NCBI GenBank assembly: GCA_013396635.1
Contig: WBMW01005466.1
Location: 2,455 to 66,454, forward strand
DNA from: Penelope pileata
Taxonomy: Eukaryota; Chordata; Aves; Galliformes; Cracidae
Direction of reading: 5' to 3'
Length of the DNA: 64,000 nt
Made by a program: the position numbers and the translations under genes. The notes beneath the pieces were generated by a model that saw only the letters and a program-made list of their open reading frames with translations, was not told the origin of the DNA and did not search any database. Below, piece after piece: positions 1 to 13,165 of this stretch; position 1 is the first letter of the stretch, and every line of letters begins with the position of its first letter.

Positions 1-589
1 ACCAATCAGAAGTTCCACCAATCAGGAGCCTGCACCCTGGAGCCATCCAGCAGCACCCAAGCCCTTGAAGAACTTTCCAGAGCCCCCTACATACAATAAA
101 AAGGGGGCGCAACTGGTGAGAGATGGGGAGAGCGAGAGGGACAGCTGTGAGAGCAGGAGAACAGTGAGAGCGAGAACGGCAGGAGCAAGTGGGAGGACAG
201 TGAGAGAGCGGCGGAGACTAAGAGAGAGAGTGAGCATCGTGAAAGAGAGAGCTGCGAGGAGCTGCGTGACACCGCGAGCGGAGGAACAACGCCTCCTTCA
301 TCCCCCCCTGAACTGTGCCACTGTTGCTGGTAACAGCGAGCTCCCCCATTTCCCTTCCTTTTTTCTGTTGTCCCCCACCCCGTTGTGAATTCATCCCATC
401 CATAATAGCATCGTCAGTAATAGTGGACACTCCCTTTTTCCTCCCCTTTTCCTGTTCTTCCCCTATTGTGAATCCATCCCTTGGTTAATAAAGTTTCTTC
501 TGTTTAGGCACTTGACTCCGTTTTGAGCTTAATTCTGCTCCCGAGAATTATAGGACCAAGTCACGATAAAGTGACATTGGATCGTGACA
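1..589 (+). mobile_element. ERV LTR, family A, 5' end cut off by the window
   Basis: This is a solitary-looking long terminal repeat of an avian endogenous retrovirus. It belongs with the minus-strand copy near 22.2-23.2 kb: the first 50 bases (two ACCAATCAG-like boxes) and the last 90 bases (GACTCCGTTTTGAGC... to GGATCGTGAC) match the reverse complement of that copy with scattered changes. A TATA-like ACAATAAAAA lies at 93-102 and a polyadenylation signal AATAAA at 487-492, so U3, R and U5 run left to right. Positions 109-260 are very rich in GAGA/GGGAGA purine repeats, which correspond to the (CTCCCT)n tract of the other copy. The region 331-480 contains an imperfect internal duplication (TGTGAATTCATCCC at 384, TGTGAATCCATCCC at 467). 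Short open frames across it look like by-products of the purine-rich repeat. No internal gag/pol sequence is seen. The LTR identity is well supported, the exact family name is unknown to me, and the 3' boundary is uncertain by a few bases. Confidence 0.75.
331..480 (+). repeat. Imperfect tandem duplication inside LTR A
   Basis: Two adjacent segments with a period of about 83-87 bases share TAACAG/TAATAG, a pyrimidine-rich stretch, and TGTGAATTCATCCC (384-397) versus TGTGAATCCATCCC (467-480). The related minus-strand LTR has only one such segment between its purine repeat and its AATAAA, so the duplication arose on this copy's lineage or was lost in the other. Confidence 0.55.
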
Positions 590-624
590 CCTTCCAACCT
601 GGGCCATTCTATGATTCTATGATA
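589..624 (+). mobile_element. CR1 LINE 3' terminal fragment
   Basis: The sequence CCTTCCAACCTGGGCCATTC followed by ATGATTCTATGAT is the typical 3' end of chicken-repeat-1 retrotransposons, with their short ATTCTATG-type terminal repeats. Only about 35 bases survive, directly after the LTR. The simplest reading is that the retrovirus inserted into an older CR1, leaving the CR1 tail downstream. The first six bases (CCTTCC) are also present next to the other family A LTR, so the exact border between LTR and CR1 is ambiguous. Confidence 0.6.
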
Positions 625-3600
625 AAAGGAGCGCTGGATCCCAACTTGCAGGACAGAGGTGGACTCGGTGACTTCTTGAGTTCACTCACAATCTTCTATG
701 ATTATCAGTTAATGCCTCCTGCCTTGTACATTTCAGTTGGAGAGAACACAGTCTTTCATTTCATTGTCAGTTCAAACATAATCCTTTTCCTAGCTGTGAG
801 CTTGCAGTGGGCTGAAATAGCCTTGAATGCCCTGTTTCTGTTGTATGTTGTTCTGTGCATATTTAATGGCCACTGCCACTGATAGTAAGCAACATCTTAT
901 GATTACAGTCTCATTAGAGCAAAGTGCCAAGAATTTTAAGTTTTGAGCACAGGATCAGCAAAGAGCTGTCATTCTTTCTTCCATCATTTCTATTTTTGTA
1001 AAGTATGAGAGAAAACTGTCTTGCCTTACTCACTGTATGTCATCAATTGCAAAATCAGAGCTAACTGCAGTTTTCATATCCTGCAAACCAGCATGTCAGG
1101 AAGTGAGCTGCAGTCATCAGTTAAATTAGCTCCTAGCACGCTGGGCTGCTATGCTCTCAAATTACTAATTTTTCATAAACAGAAGTCGTTTCAAAGAAAA
1201 CAATCTATGCTAATTTAGAATAACTCTTATTCTCTTCTTTTTCTGTCTTGAGATTTTATATTAGTGTCTTGCATGATCCACTGCTTGGAACACTGTAAAA
1301 CCAGGCATATGATTAGATCACCTAGGAGACCTGTATATGCCGCTTAGCTAGGTCTCCTCAAAGGAAAATTGAATTGGTATGATGCGACTTTTTCTTATCT
1401 TGCTGACCACATCAACTATTGATATAGATATGCCAGTGAAACATTTTTAATGTTTAATCATGGATATGCCAAACAAAACCATAATTCCAGATAAGTAACT
1501 TTTGCACTTCAGGCTAGGAATGTATACTTCATATTAAGTATGAATGTAATGAATCCTTCCAAAATGTCAACTCATAATTTGAGCATAGATAGTATTTTCT
1601 AAGCAGGTAAAAGTAACACTGTGTACTAGTTTACAAAAATAATGATAAAATACAGAAGAATTTTAAAATATTTCTATACAACTCGTTAGAAAGCAGCTTC
1701 ACAGTAAAAGATGTGGGGAAGCTAGTAGACAACAGGCTGAACAGAAGCACGCAGCAGCATCCCTTTGCAATAAGGAGTGCATTTTTTCATCAACTTCTTC
1801 TGAAAACGAGCAAATAGAAATAAATAGTACTGAATATAAAGGAATGAATCTAATCACAGAGGAACATTATACTGTGGTTTCTAAGGTCTGACCTCTCAAA
1901 AATAGTCCTATAAAACAATAGGAAAAAAGTATATATAAATAAAATTCAAACTGTCGTTCCAGAAAATTTTCACAATTCAAACAGAGTGTATTTAAGGTGA
2001 AAACTGAATTAATACGTACTCTTGAGATGAAAATACACTAAATAATCCACAAAGGTATTGATGAATTTATACCCTCCGAACTAAAATTTTTGTACGTAAC
2101 ATTCAATTTCAGTTCTATGTACACACTAAAACATAAATGCTTGTTGGTGCTACAATATTAAATTAACTTTTCTTCACAGGCCTAGATATAGCCCTCTAAT
2201 ATTTCTTATTCTTTTGAATACCATGTTCTGCACTGTGATTCTTGTCCACTAATATCTGATTTTTTAACTGCTTATTAATCTCAGAAGACTGTTTATTAAT
2301 CAAGTTGAGAAAGCACGTAGCACGTAATTTTGCATGTTTTTTAAACCACTTCAGTGAAACTCTTGAGATGACGCAGGTAGCAATGAAGTTAACATAGCCA
2401 GACATGCATGCAGACCTCAGACTCTTAACCACAATTCATTGGTAACAGATTTAACTTCAAAGCTCTGCTTATCCCAATGAAGTCTGTAGCACTTCCTATA
2501 GTGGAAGTTTCATGAAACCTAAGGGATTTAATTTCCTGTCTCCCACTGAAACAAAAATGGTGATATGCAAAAAGAACAAAATTATAAAAAGTGTTTAGAA
2601 ACTTGCTGGTGCAGATAGGTACCTTCAAAAGGATTTGAAAGTGACATTAAGCCCTTCTGGGAGCTGAAGGCAGCGCCAGGATGCACAAGAATGCAGATGC
2701 AGGAAGATGACTACTCTCTAACCTAAAAATTCACATCATCAAAACCTTTCCTGGAAACATCTGAAACATTGTAAATATTTACCAATAAAATCATCATAGT
2801 ACATAAATACCTATTTCTAGACAAATGCGGAATAATCCATTTAGCCATGTCATCAAAATCTGGAGTTCTTACCCTCCTGCTGCTTGACAAGACATGACAG
2901 TCTAATTCTGAGCAGTGTCCTGTATGTCTATCTGTTGATCTTGTTCCAAATTGTACAATTTAGGGAGAGTGAGAAAAACACTATAACTTAAAAGGCAGAC
3001 AACTGAAAACCAGGGACAGCCTATCTGGAATATTTCTTAATTGTAGTAGTCCCCTTTTGAGAGAACAGTCCCTTAATATTCACTGGGCTCACAATGCTGT
3101 CAATGGTCAATAGAGGGAAGGGACAAGAAAGTGGTTAGAAAAACACCGTGAAAGTCCTTCAAAATATTTCTGTCCTCAATAGCTTTGAACAAACATCTTA
3201 TTGCAAATACAGTCCAAAGGGACATTTAATAGCAAAGAAATTTTTTTAAAAAGTTGGTGGTATATCCCGGATAGCTTAGTAAGGCAGAACTGTTCTCTCA
3301 GAATAACTGTTCAAGAACAGATTTACACCGATAGCTGGTGTTTCACGGAAAACTGTACATCAAATTACATGGGAAATGTGATAGAAAAAGACTGTCCCCT
3401 GAAAAACTACATTGAAAAAGAGCAAATAAATTATGTAGTATTCAGCATCCACTTGATCCAAATCTGACTGTTTTGCTATTGCTTGGATTTTATGATGGCT
3501 GTGTCTTAGATCTGCACTTGTCTCAAAACAGAGGACGGCACTTTTAACTCTAAGGACGAATAGAAAATTTTTGCAAAGTATTTTCTCTGTAATCCTCAAA

Positions 3601-6600
3601 ATGATTACTGGCACAATTTTATGCTCAGATAGCAAGGCACTGATGTACAAAATACAGCACTGTTTTCCCTATATGTTTACTTAACTCAGCTAAATTAATG
3701 CACTTGTGGACTTCAATACCTTTTGAAATAGACTTTGTTTACACAGGATGCTCAGTACAATCTGATAAATTAAAATTCCCTCAAAAGTAATGAAAAGAAA
3801 ATAGTGAAACTGTATCACAGTGCATATGCACAGTGTATGTATAATTATTTTACGCTGTAAACTCCTCAGAAGGAAGAGAGAGCAGGTAGGAAAGGTTGTA
3901 ATACAGAAGAGTAGCCCATCTCTTCCTTCTCTTTCCCTGCAAATCTAGAAACAGCAGGATACTTTTTTGCTGTATATTTGTTCAAGTGAGATTGAGAGCT
4001 GAGACTTAGCCAATGCTCAGAAAAAGTGTCAGCAAATACTCATCCAGAAACTCATGAGAAGTGCTCTGTATTTCCATGTCAAAACACAAGTTCAATCATC
4101 ATTTTAAACCCCTCCATTCACAGGACAGAGAAGATGAGAACACTTCAGGGCAACACATTCACCTCCAGGTGAAAGTTGGACAGCTGTTTCATGTCATTCA
4201 AAGCAACCACTCCTGTTGATTAACTGCCCAGAGACACTCCAAAGGGCGCTCACTCTCACACTGTTTTCAGACGCAAGAATGGTAGATGTGACATGAGGAC
4301 ACAAGATCACCGAAAAAAAGTTAAGAGCAAAGGTCTCCTGCCTCAATGCAGGAAGTAATCGTCTTTGTCAAGGACCTGTTTATAAGTACTGTACACATGC
4401 TCCTTGCACACCTGCCACAATGATCCAATCACTCAGTTGCTTCAGGCTCTGTCTTCAGGGTCTGAGAATAATGTAGGAACTCATTTTGTCGAAGTCCCTC
4501 TTATGGAAAGCTGAAACCCTACAGCTCAGGAGTTCGCTACACAGGCAGCTCGTCATGCTTTTTAATTTACTTTAATTCCAGAGATTATTTCTGAGGAGAG
4601 CTTCACAATACATACGCACACAGGACTTGCTAATAACTCTTCTTAGACATGAGATGGCTGACACATCTAGACACAATAACAAATACAAAATTCTTTCATT
4701 TCCTGAGCAACGGATTTATGTAATGTCCATTGGTGCAGAAAAAGCCCTTCACAACCTTCAAATCTCCTGAATCATGAAATTACCTTTACCAAGAGAGGCA
4801 AGCGTTGCTAAATTTTAAATTTACAAGAGAGTTGCAAAGAACCAAAGAGCCTCAGGAACCTTTTCACGTCTTTCTGGCCTGTCTGAATGTCTGCCTTTTC
4901 AAAGTCTAACATCAGTAACTTTCAGTTGTTCTTACTGCTGCATACTTCGGGAATTTACCACCTTTCCAGCTCTAACCTTTTCCAGTGAGTTTGCAGCAAG
5001 CTGGGTTTTTTCTTTCTTTTTCTTCCAAAAGCAGGATAAGCAATTGAAGTTCCTGCACTGGAGAACACACCGGTATCACTCACAGAGCCCAAGACAGTAA
5101 GACTTTTTACAAGTCAATGGTTCCTACTAGCAGTCAAACTGGATAAAAACTATTTCTTAACTCTACTCACTGTTTAGAAAATCACTTAAACACATTTAAG
5201 TGTTTGGCTGAACACAGAGGTGCTGTATTAAATCAGAAGTTGCTGGGTACAGGAGAAGCATGGAGAGAATTAACCTGCCAAACCTGCACTGACAGTCTGC
5301 TCGCTCCTGAGGGTACTAACTGTAAACTGCTTCTTTCTCAAGAAACCTCATTTAAGTTACCACAAGTAGAGTAGCTGGGAAAATAAATCTCTGCTTTAAT
5401 GGTTGTGATTTTCTGTTAGTTTCTGTTTTCAGCAGATAGCTTGAGAGAAGAAATTCCCTCCAGTGCATCACTTGATGTGCACACGACAGCAAACAAAAGA
5501 GATGTCTCCTGCTTCTGCTTCTTACTAACTTCAAGTATCCTCAGTAGCAGCCAAAAAAAATAGAGGAAAAAATCTACAAGACATATGGGAAAAAATATAT
5601 ATACACATGACAAGATTTGGATCCTGCTACATGACTCAGCTATTGTGATATCTGGAGTGATTTCAATTAATTTTAACTCTCCCTGCCTGGGGATGGAGGC
5701 AGAGAGGGTGAGGAGAACACACTAGCACTTGGAAACAAGCACGCTAGCTTCTTGGAAACAAAAAAGTTTTACGTTTAATATTTGTGTGAATCCTTGCAAC
5801 AGTCTGCAAGAACAAAGTAATAGCTGAAAAAAAATCAAAGGTCTTTGGGAACTGCCAAAGCACATAGGACATGTAGGAAACTGCCATCCAGACAGGATGA
5901 AGTTGAACTCAAGAACTTTATCAGATTCTAAAAAAGGATTGATGCTAGTATAAATATCAGATCAGTTTCGGTAGAGCTGCAAAGCCCAATGTCTCACACA
6001 TTTCAATATGAACTGGCTATTATTGGTGAGAGAATACAGCATTAATAGCCAGTACAAAATCCTTCAGAAGAAAAAAATAAGAATTTAGTAGTAAGCAAAT
6101 CGGGATCATGAAGGCCACTTATAATAAGAGATGAGTTTAATGTGTGAAGCATTGGGCTTAACAACTGTTCCAAAATTGGTTATAGTTTGTTACCCCAGCA
6201 ATGTCTCTTGCCTGTATCAATTCCCTTTCTTAAAGTATCTTGCTAAGATCTTGGATTCAATTGCACCCTAATTACATATTTCTTTTTATTCTTTTCCTCT
6301 CAGCTCTAAGACACATCCCTTTGCTTTAACACGTGTACAGATCTGAAGTTCAACATCCTTCTGTTATTCTTCAATTCTAGCATCTCACTTCTCAAACAAT
6401 ATGCACATTTGGGCCATTACTGAGGTGGCAAATGAAAAGTTCTGCCAAGCCTGCGGAAATGGAAGAAAGGTATGCATGCTATTGCTAGCTGGTGAACAAA
6501 ATTAAAATTAAATGAAAAGTATTAATCAGTGGTCAAGACAAACTGAAATTAAACACTCCTGAACAAAGTGGAAATTATAAAGCAGCCTTAGCACTGGGCG

Positions 6601-9600
6601 GGACAGCTACTCTCAACTACATCTCATGTATTCAGCCACTCTGAAGTCTGGGAATGACTTACAGGGTTTTAGTGAAATACTCGTGTGTTTAAATATTATG
6701 AGACTGCATATTAGAACATTTATTGGGCATGAAAGTGTTTCTGTGATTCCGGACACTGCTATTCTGCAATAATAGAGGTCACCGAAGAATTAAAGATGCT
6801 AGAAGAGCTGGAGGAGCACAGAAGCAGCTAGCTGGGCTGGCTGGCAGGCAGTTGGCTGAGATAAGTCAGGCAAAGCTGAGCTGAGGCTCCATCACCTGAC
6901 TGAAACAAGTACAAATGCTGCTTCGGGGTCAGGAAATGCAAAATGTGAAGAGGGTATTAACAGCACAGCAAAAAGAAACCAACCTGTTCTAGCAGTTGCT
7001 TCACCAAATCAGAGAGGGGAACTGAAAGCCCTGAGTCATAGTAAAACTGCACATTACACCCCATCTTACCTATCTTCCCACTTTGTTTGTTTTCTCTCCT
7101 TGCTTTGCTAAGCCATTTGAGTCAGCATTTGCAAGTGAGCAGAAATAGCTCAGGGAGTAATGAAAGCAGGTTAGTGTCACTTTCCCAAGGCTCTGATCTG
7201 AGCCTGAAGAGACGTTAATTAAAGACCAATGAACTGAGACCCTTACTGCCACCAAAGTTGGTTAAAGGGCTACACAGACATTAATCATGTTTTAAATACT
7301 CTTATCTGTTTCCTATAACAGGCAAACACTTTAAGTTGTACTTCACTGTGTAAGTTTTCCAGGATCTTAATCATTCCTGTCTTTCTTAATTTTCTGCTGC
7401 TCTGAATAACCTTTGTGAGACAGTCATCAGTCCTCACAGAGAAAATGCAAGACAAGTAATATTGCACAAAATGTAAGCAGCTATCTGCAGTGAGACTTCT
7501 GCTTTTGCTAAGCATTTGAAAACAAAATGTTTTTTTTATAGTCAGTAGTTTTCATTAGACAACATGCAACTTTCCTATAGCTTTATGCATATTAACAAAT
7601 ATCAAAGAAAATGCAAATACCGAATTTACTGAAAAACAAGAATAGAAGACAACAGAAACATTGGCCCTGCATGCTTAATTGCACAAATTCTGCAAATAGA
7701 AAGAGTAGACATGGATGGGATTTAACACTACACTGAAAACTAGCACAGTAGAAAAAGCTGAACAATTTCAAGCTGGCTCTGTATTACTTTCAGAATATTT
7801 AATAAAAGTCATTAACAAAAAAGTCATCGCTCCTCTACTTGCTATGAGTGGGATTTTCCGTAACACATTATTCTACAGTTTACTACAACAGCTGTCTAAA
7901 GTAAGAAAAATCATCCTATGCTATCGAGCAGCAATAATGAACCTGGCAGCAAATCAGTAAAAAGTGTAATAAAAGGTCACCTTCTGTTGATGAAGGCTCA
8001 TACCATCTTCTCTTAGCAGCATATTTTGTATATTGATTCCCAGAGGAAAGGCTAAAGTCTTCCATCACCAGTTCCAAAAAATTTGAATTTTAAGGTAATT
8101 TCAAAGCATTGTGTACTAAATGACACCTGTCAACATGAATCTCATTTCTTACTATTTTAGTGTTTCAATTTGAATACTCACTTGGAGCTGTCTAAATAAA
8201 TCAGTGTCTGCCCCTGCACAAACAAGCAAGCACAGAACCACAATTTCTCTTTTTTAGCTCACAAAGTGTATAGATCAGGTGCTGTCTCGCGCATTTCTGC
8301 AGTTCCTAAGGACAGGACCAAGAAGAGCTCTCGTGCAGCTGAAGTGATATGAAGTCTGCCTTCAAGTGCACAAGCTGCAGCCCTGATGAAGCAAAATAAC
8401 TGAAATGGGAACAGGCTCAAAAACATGCTCACCTGTAGTTCTTGATCTTGCACATTAGAGTTTGAGCAATATCCCTCTTATACTCTTCCAAGCACTGATT
8501 TTTATGTTCCTCCTTTTAGGGCATACAAGCCTGCCTAGAAAGCTAAGGAACTGAATATCTAAATTTTCTAATTTAATCCCACCATGGCATTACTAGTTTC
8601 CTGATTTTTATGTTTTCTTTTGCTTCAGAGATTTTTCTCTAGCTATTCAACACGAGTAGTATACAACTCCATTTCTTCAATATATTTTGAACAAAGAAAC
8701 AAAAATAAAAGTATCACTTTGACATATATACATATGCACTGTTATGCACAAAAGTATATTCCACAGTAAAACAACAAAAACAAGCAAAAAAAGCAAACCT
8801 TGAAAGTGCTGAGACAAAACTATGCCAATATTCAAAAGTACTATTTCTTTGATGTATTTATCACACAGATTGCCATCTTTACCAAAAGGCTGTAGAAAAT
8901 TGTGAGTTTTCCAACAATCTAATCTCCTTTGTGGAAAAGATAACTATGCATGAGATAATAGACTTGTACGAAAAAGTTGATAAGCAGGATATGTTAAAGA
9001 AGAAGTTGTGTCAAAAGGATTGCTTTGGTGCATTTTACATTAAGATTTCAGAAACTCTTGCTACGTAGATGAAACTAAAACAAGAATTCAAGCAGAAGTG
9101 AGGTATCACTGAGAACTGATCTTTGTTTGATAGACTCCCTATCTTTGCAACAGATTTTATAATATATGCTTAAAAAATTAACCATTAGAAAATAGTAGGC
9201 AATGGAAAAGAAATAGAAAGTAGAAGAAAATCGGCATGGTCCTCTCTTATGTGGCCTGAGTGCAGTGCTGTGAGTGATGGAGGATTTGGAATTCATAATG
9301 GCACACAAAGCAGCTGCAAGGGATAGAGCTGCCTTTCAGACCAGAGCTGCCACTCCCCTGAACGAGCTGCAAATGAGCTACTAATGGACATTTTTCAGTA
9401 GCTGCTCAAGGGGCACTGGCAGTATATGCTTTGAGGAGGAAAGCATAACTTCCTGGAGCACAATCCTTGCTAAGAATGGCTTAACTAAATCCATATACAT
9501 ATGTGCTTTCTTTCAAACATGAACAGCATCAGCAGCTTTCTCAAAATTTGCTGATTACAAGCAAAACGTTGAGATGGTAGAAAACAGGGAGAATAGCCTC

Positions 9601-12600
9601 TTTTTCATCTCACATGCTATATCACAGAAGTCAGAGTTCAGATGATTGCTTGTCTGCAGCCTTGGGGTTTTCCTCTCTTCTGAAAACAAAATTACTGCTT
9701 TTCCAGAGAAGTCCAACTGCTGCTGCTACATGGCCATTGATTACATAAATTCATTCAGTCCTGCTACCCAGAAAGGTGGCCTGTTGATCTATCTATTCGA
9801 CACTCTCGAGATTGCTTTCTAAACTTTTTTCTGACAAGGTTCAGCCTTCCTTCCCACCACTAAGTCAGCAACTCATCTTGCACTTCCCTGATCTTCATGT
9901 TCAAAATTCTCCAGGAAATTAACCCAACTACAGCCATTTTTCTACTTATCTTACAATTATAAAACTGTTTCAATAAAAGAAAATAAATTTTAGTTAAAAG
10001 GGAGAAAAATGTGGGTAGAGGCCTCTGAATCTTTGAAAGATTTAATACCGATGGTTGAATTCATGGCCAAAGAAACCAAGAAACAAAAATAGCCGTGTTG
10101 AGATCTATATCAGAATACTGTTTTTTCCTGTTCCAAAATATTTAACAAATAAAAATCAGACTGCTATCTTCTAAGCAGAAAAAAAATTACATATCTGAAA
10201 GATATGTATTTTAATTACCAGCTAGATATTTAGATTACACATTATGGGTAGATCAGCATACTTTCTCTTGACCATAAGAGTTCCTTTCATGATCTAGCCA
10301 AATTTCTTTGAGATGGCTAAAAAATTAAAAGCAAACACTGAATTTTTGTTTATTCAAGGATATCCAGGCAAAATAATATATTAAAAATGTTATTATACCA
10401 GTGAGAACATGTTTTCTATTGGTTGCTCTGGAAAGCTGGGTTTTTCATAGTGAAGCACATTGGCCTCTGTCAGAGAAGAATGCATGTGACAAAGCCTGAG
10501 AGTTGGGAAATATCTTTAGACAAATATTCTTTCATAACCCCTCAGAACATAAAGGACTGAATTTACACATACAATTAGCCAAAAGTAGAGTTTACAATCA
10601 AAACCTGGTACAGCTCTTATTAACCTTGTTATTAAAAAATTGGGATAGCTTTTACACAATCCAGTCCCTTCTTTTACCCTTCCATTCAGAAGTGTTGTTA
10701 GGTTTCAAAGGCAGGACTTAAAAAAGATCTAAAACAGAACAAGAAAATTAAAAAAAACGCTGCTACCTTGAAAAGAAAGATACCATGGATATTTCAAATG
10801 CCTTAACACTGTGAATAAGTACACTAGTAGCAGGTGCTTACCCAACAGTTGAGTACTTTAATCACAAAAATAAATACTGAGTGTCACAAAAGTCTAATCT
10901 CAAGAGATGAGCACAAGTCTTACTGAACTACAAGCAAGCAAGTTGACATCTTCCAACTACAGAATGCCACAGTACCTAACAGTCATAACTTAACCTCTTA
11001 AAACAAACAAACAAACAGAACTGCATTAAACCACACAATTAATAATGTGTCACTTTTCATTGGACTGCCTAGGTATTTCCAAATGAAAAAGTGAACAAGT
11101 GCATTCTAAACTCTCATTCCATATGCACATCAAGTGGCACGAAAGAATCCTTAGGTGTAAGTCACACTTGGTGTAAGTAATTAAATGTATCCCAAACATC
11201 TCTACCCAACTAAAGTTACTGAATCACTTAGAAGTATGACTCAAAATCAAAAGACCAAAACAAGAAAAAACCTTCACATCTGGCAAATGTCCTTTTCCAC
11301 AAAGTAAACATTTTAAGTTTACTCACCTGAGTAACCCGCTACAAACAGGATAAAAGCATGTATGTAAACTTCCCTAAGTCTCCTCTCTGTTGCAGCAGAA
11401 AATGGTCTCCTTTTTCAAGTGAAAAAGTACCAGAGTCACTTTTGTTCTTGAATTAATATCTCATATCCAGTATTCCATTTATATTGAAGATTTCTTTTTC
11501 TAGTTGCATATGTTCCCTCCTGGAAACTGACACTGTTACTTAATATACATTCTTATTTTACATATATTCTAACATTGTAATATTTTTACGTCAGATTTTA
11601 AGAAAAAAACATTCAACTGGCATTCATGTTAAAAACTCTGACATGCCAAGGCTAAGAGCACCTGCCAACTGCTACATCCAAGATTGTATTTTTAGAATAC
11701 CCCAGGTCTTCTGACAACATTGAACTGTGCAGCTAGAATGCCAACAAAATTTCAGGGCTATTTGGTAAGAAGGTCTATACATACCAGAATTCTTTCTGTA
11801 AGTTTGCTGTCCAATATCATACACAAAGCAATTGTGACTTCTTTGAAATGGTGATAAAAAGGAAAGAAGCATTTGTGTAAGTTATTGCCTATTCTTACTT
11901 CATAACATTTCAGTAATGTTCTTTAAGCAATATTCAGGTTTTTTTTGTTTCTCATGCCAACGAACTTACCCACACCCTCACAACAATCCTCTTCACAACT
12001 AACTTAGGCTGTCTAGGTCCCAGGAGGACCCTAGCATTAATCAGTTAAAGAGAAAAAGCAGAAACCTTTAACATAACGATTATTTTAGATTTTTATTCCT
12101 ATTTCTTCCTATGTTAAAAAGAAACGCTGTCTCCAAAGCCAACATTAAGTTCTAGTTTCACTGATTTGTTCCATGAAAATAAGCATCTGTGCTGGACATC
12201 TGCATGCACTTGCCTGGCCTCATTCTCATTTGTCCAGTTAGGGCCTGAAGCTGCTCACAAGTGTTAATATTGGCTGCAGAGACATTTTCTCCTGGGCTGA
12301 AAGATATGCCCTGTGGCAAGGCAGGCTCTGGCTGCTGACTCAGAGCTGCCCTCCATTTTAGGTGTGAATCCGGCTGTCAGGGCAGTGCTACTAGCCCCAG
12401 AGCATCACCTGAAAACCAGCCTGATCGAAGAAGCAACCACATTTTTGTTGGGTATTTTGTTGGTGCTCAGACTGAAGAGCAGATCAAGCATTTGAACGGG
12501 ATGGCAAAATTTTAGAAAGGATGGGATGAAAACACAACTTTGGCAGGCTGCCCTCCCCTACTTATTTCCTGTCTTCATTTCTCCGTATTACAAAAGTTCT

Positions 12601-12954
12601 ACTTGAAATTGTGTTTCACAACTTAGTCACTTCCAAAGCAAAATTCTCCATGCAACTCAATTTCTTATCTATTCGTGTACTAAAACCAAAATATTCCTAC
12701 TTCTGTTTGTTTGTTCTTTGCTCAAAGTAGTTCTCAGCTGTCGAAATACTTCCTGCAGGCAAAATGTTGATTTTTCTTGCTAATTATATGCAATGAGAAA
12801 AAACACACATTTAGCTGTCTTGATATGTTGATTCATTGGTAGCATCATTTACTGGGTAGCTCTGACTGAAAATAACAATTTTTCCAGACTGACAATGACA
12901 TATTTTTTCCCTTCCTCATTTCTTACATGTTATGAGAATATAAATTCTTATTTA
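625..12954. other. AT-rich non-coding DNA, no gene recognised
   Basis: I read this stretch on both strands and found no open frame above about 100 codons, no recognisable protein family, no RNA gene and no clear transposon. It holds ordinary short simple repeats, such as an AAAC run at about 11002-11018. Short open frames (for example near 3360-3650 and 12313-12495) lack recognisable motifs, bounded splice sites or a strong start context, so I treat them as chance. Old, diverged repeats could be present but are beyond what can be recognised by eye. Confidence 0.6.
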
Positions 12955-13165
12955 CAAGTGTGAGTGAGGATGCACCTTTGGTGTCAGGGGCTGTGAGGCT
13001 GCTGCATGCCACAAGGCAGGGGCTGACCCGTGCCAGACACAGCCGTCTCCAAGGGCCCCAGCGGCCCCAGTGCAGGGCAGGGCTGGGCCCAGGAGCCTCC
13101 CTGGGGCGCCTTGGGGACAGCCTGGGGAAGGGAGGGCAAACAGCACACAGCAGGGATGGCTGCAA
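12955..13165. other. Isolated GC-rich block of unknown origin
   Basis: About 200 bases are strongly GC-rich in an otherwise AT-rich neighbourhood, with several CpGs and runs such as GGGCCCCAGCGGCCCCAG. Both strands can be read as short proline/alanine/glycine-rich frames (12952-13287 minus, 12960-13169 plus), which is what GC-rich DNA gives by chance. It is too short and CpG-poor for a convincing CpG island. It could be a fragment of a GC-rich transposon part such as a CR1 5' region, or a local GC-biased segment. I cannot assign it. Confidence 0.4.

Noticed and set aside
65..388. A 107-codon plus-strand frame rich in Arg, Glu and Ser
   Set aside because: It lies in the GA-rich repeat of the LTR, where purine repeats give Arg/Glu-rich frames automatically, and overlapping frames on the other strand are equally open.
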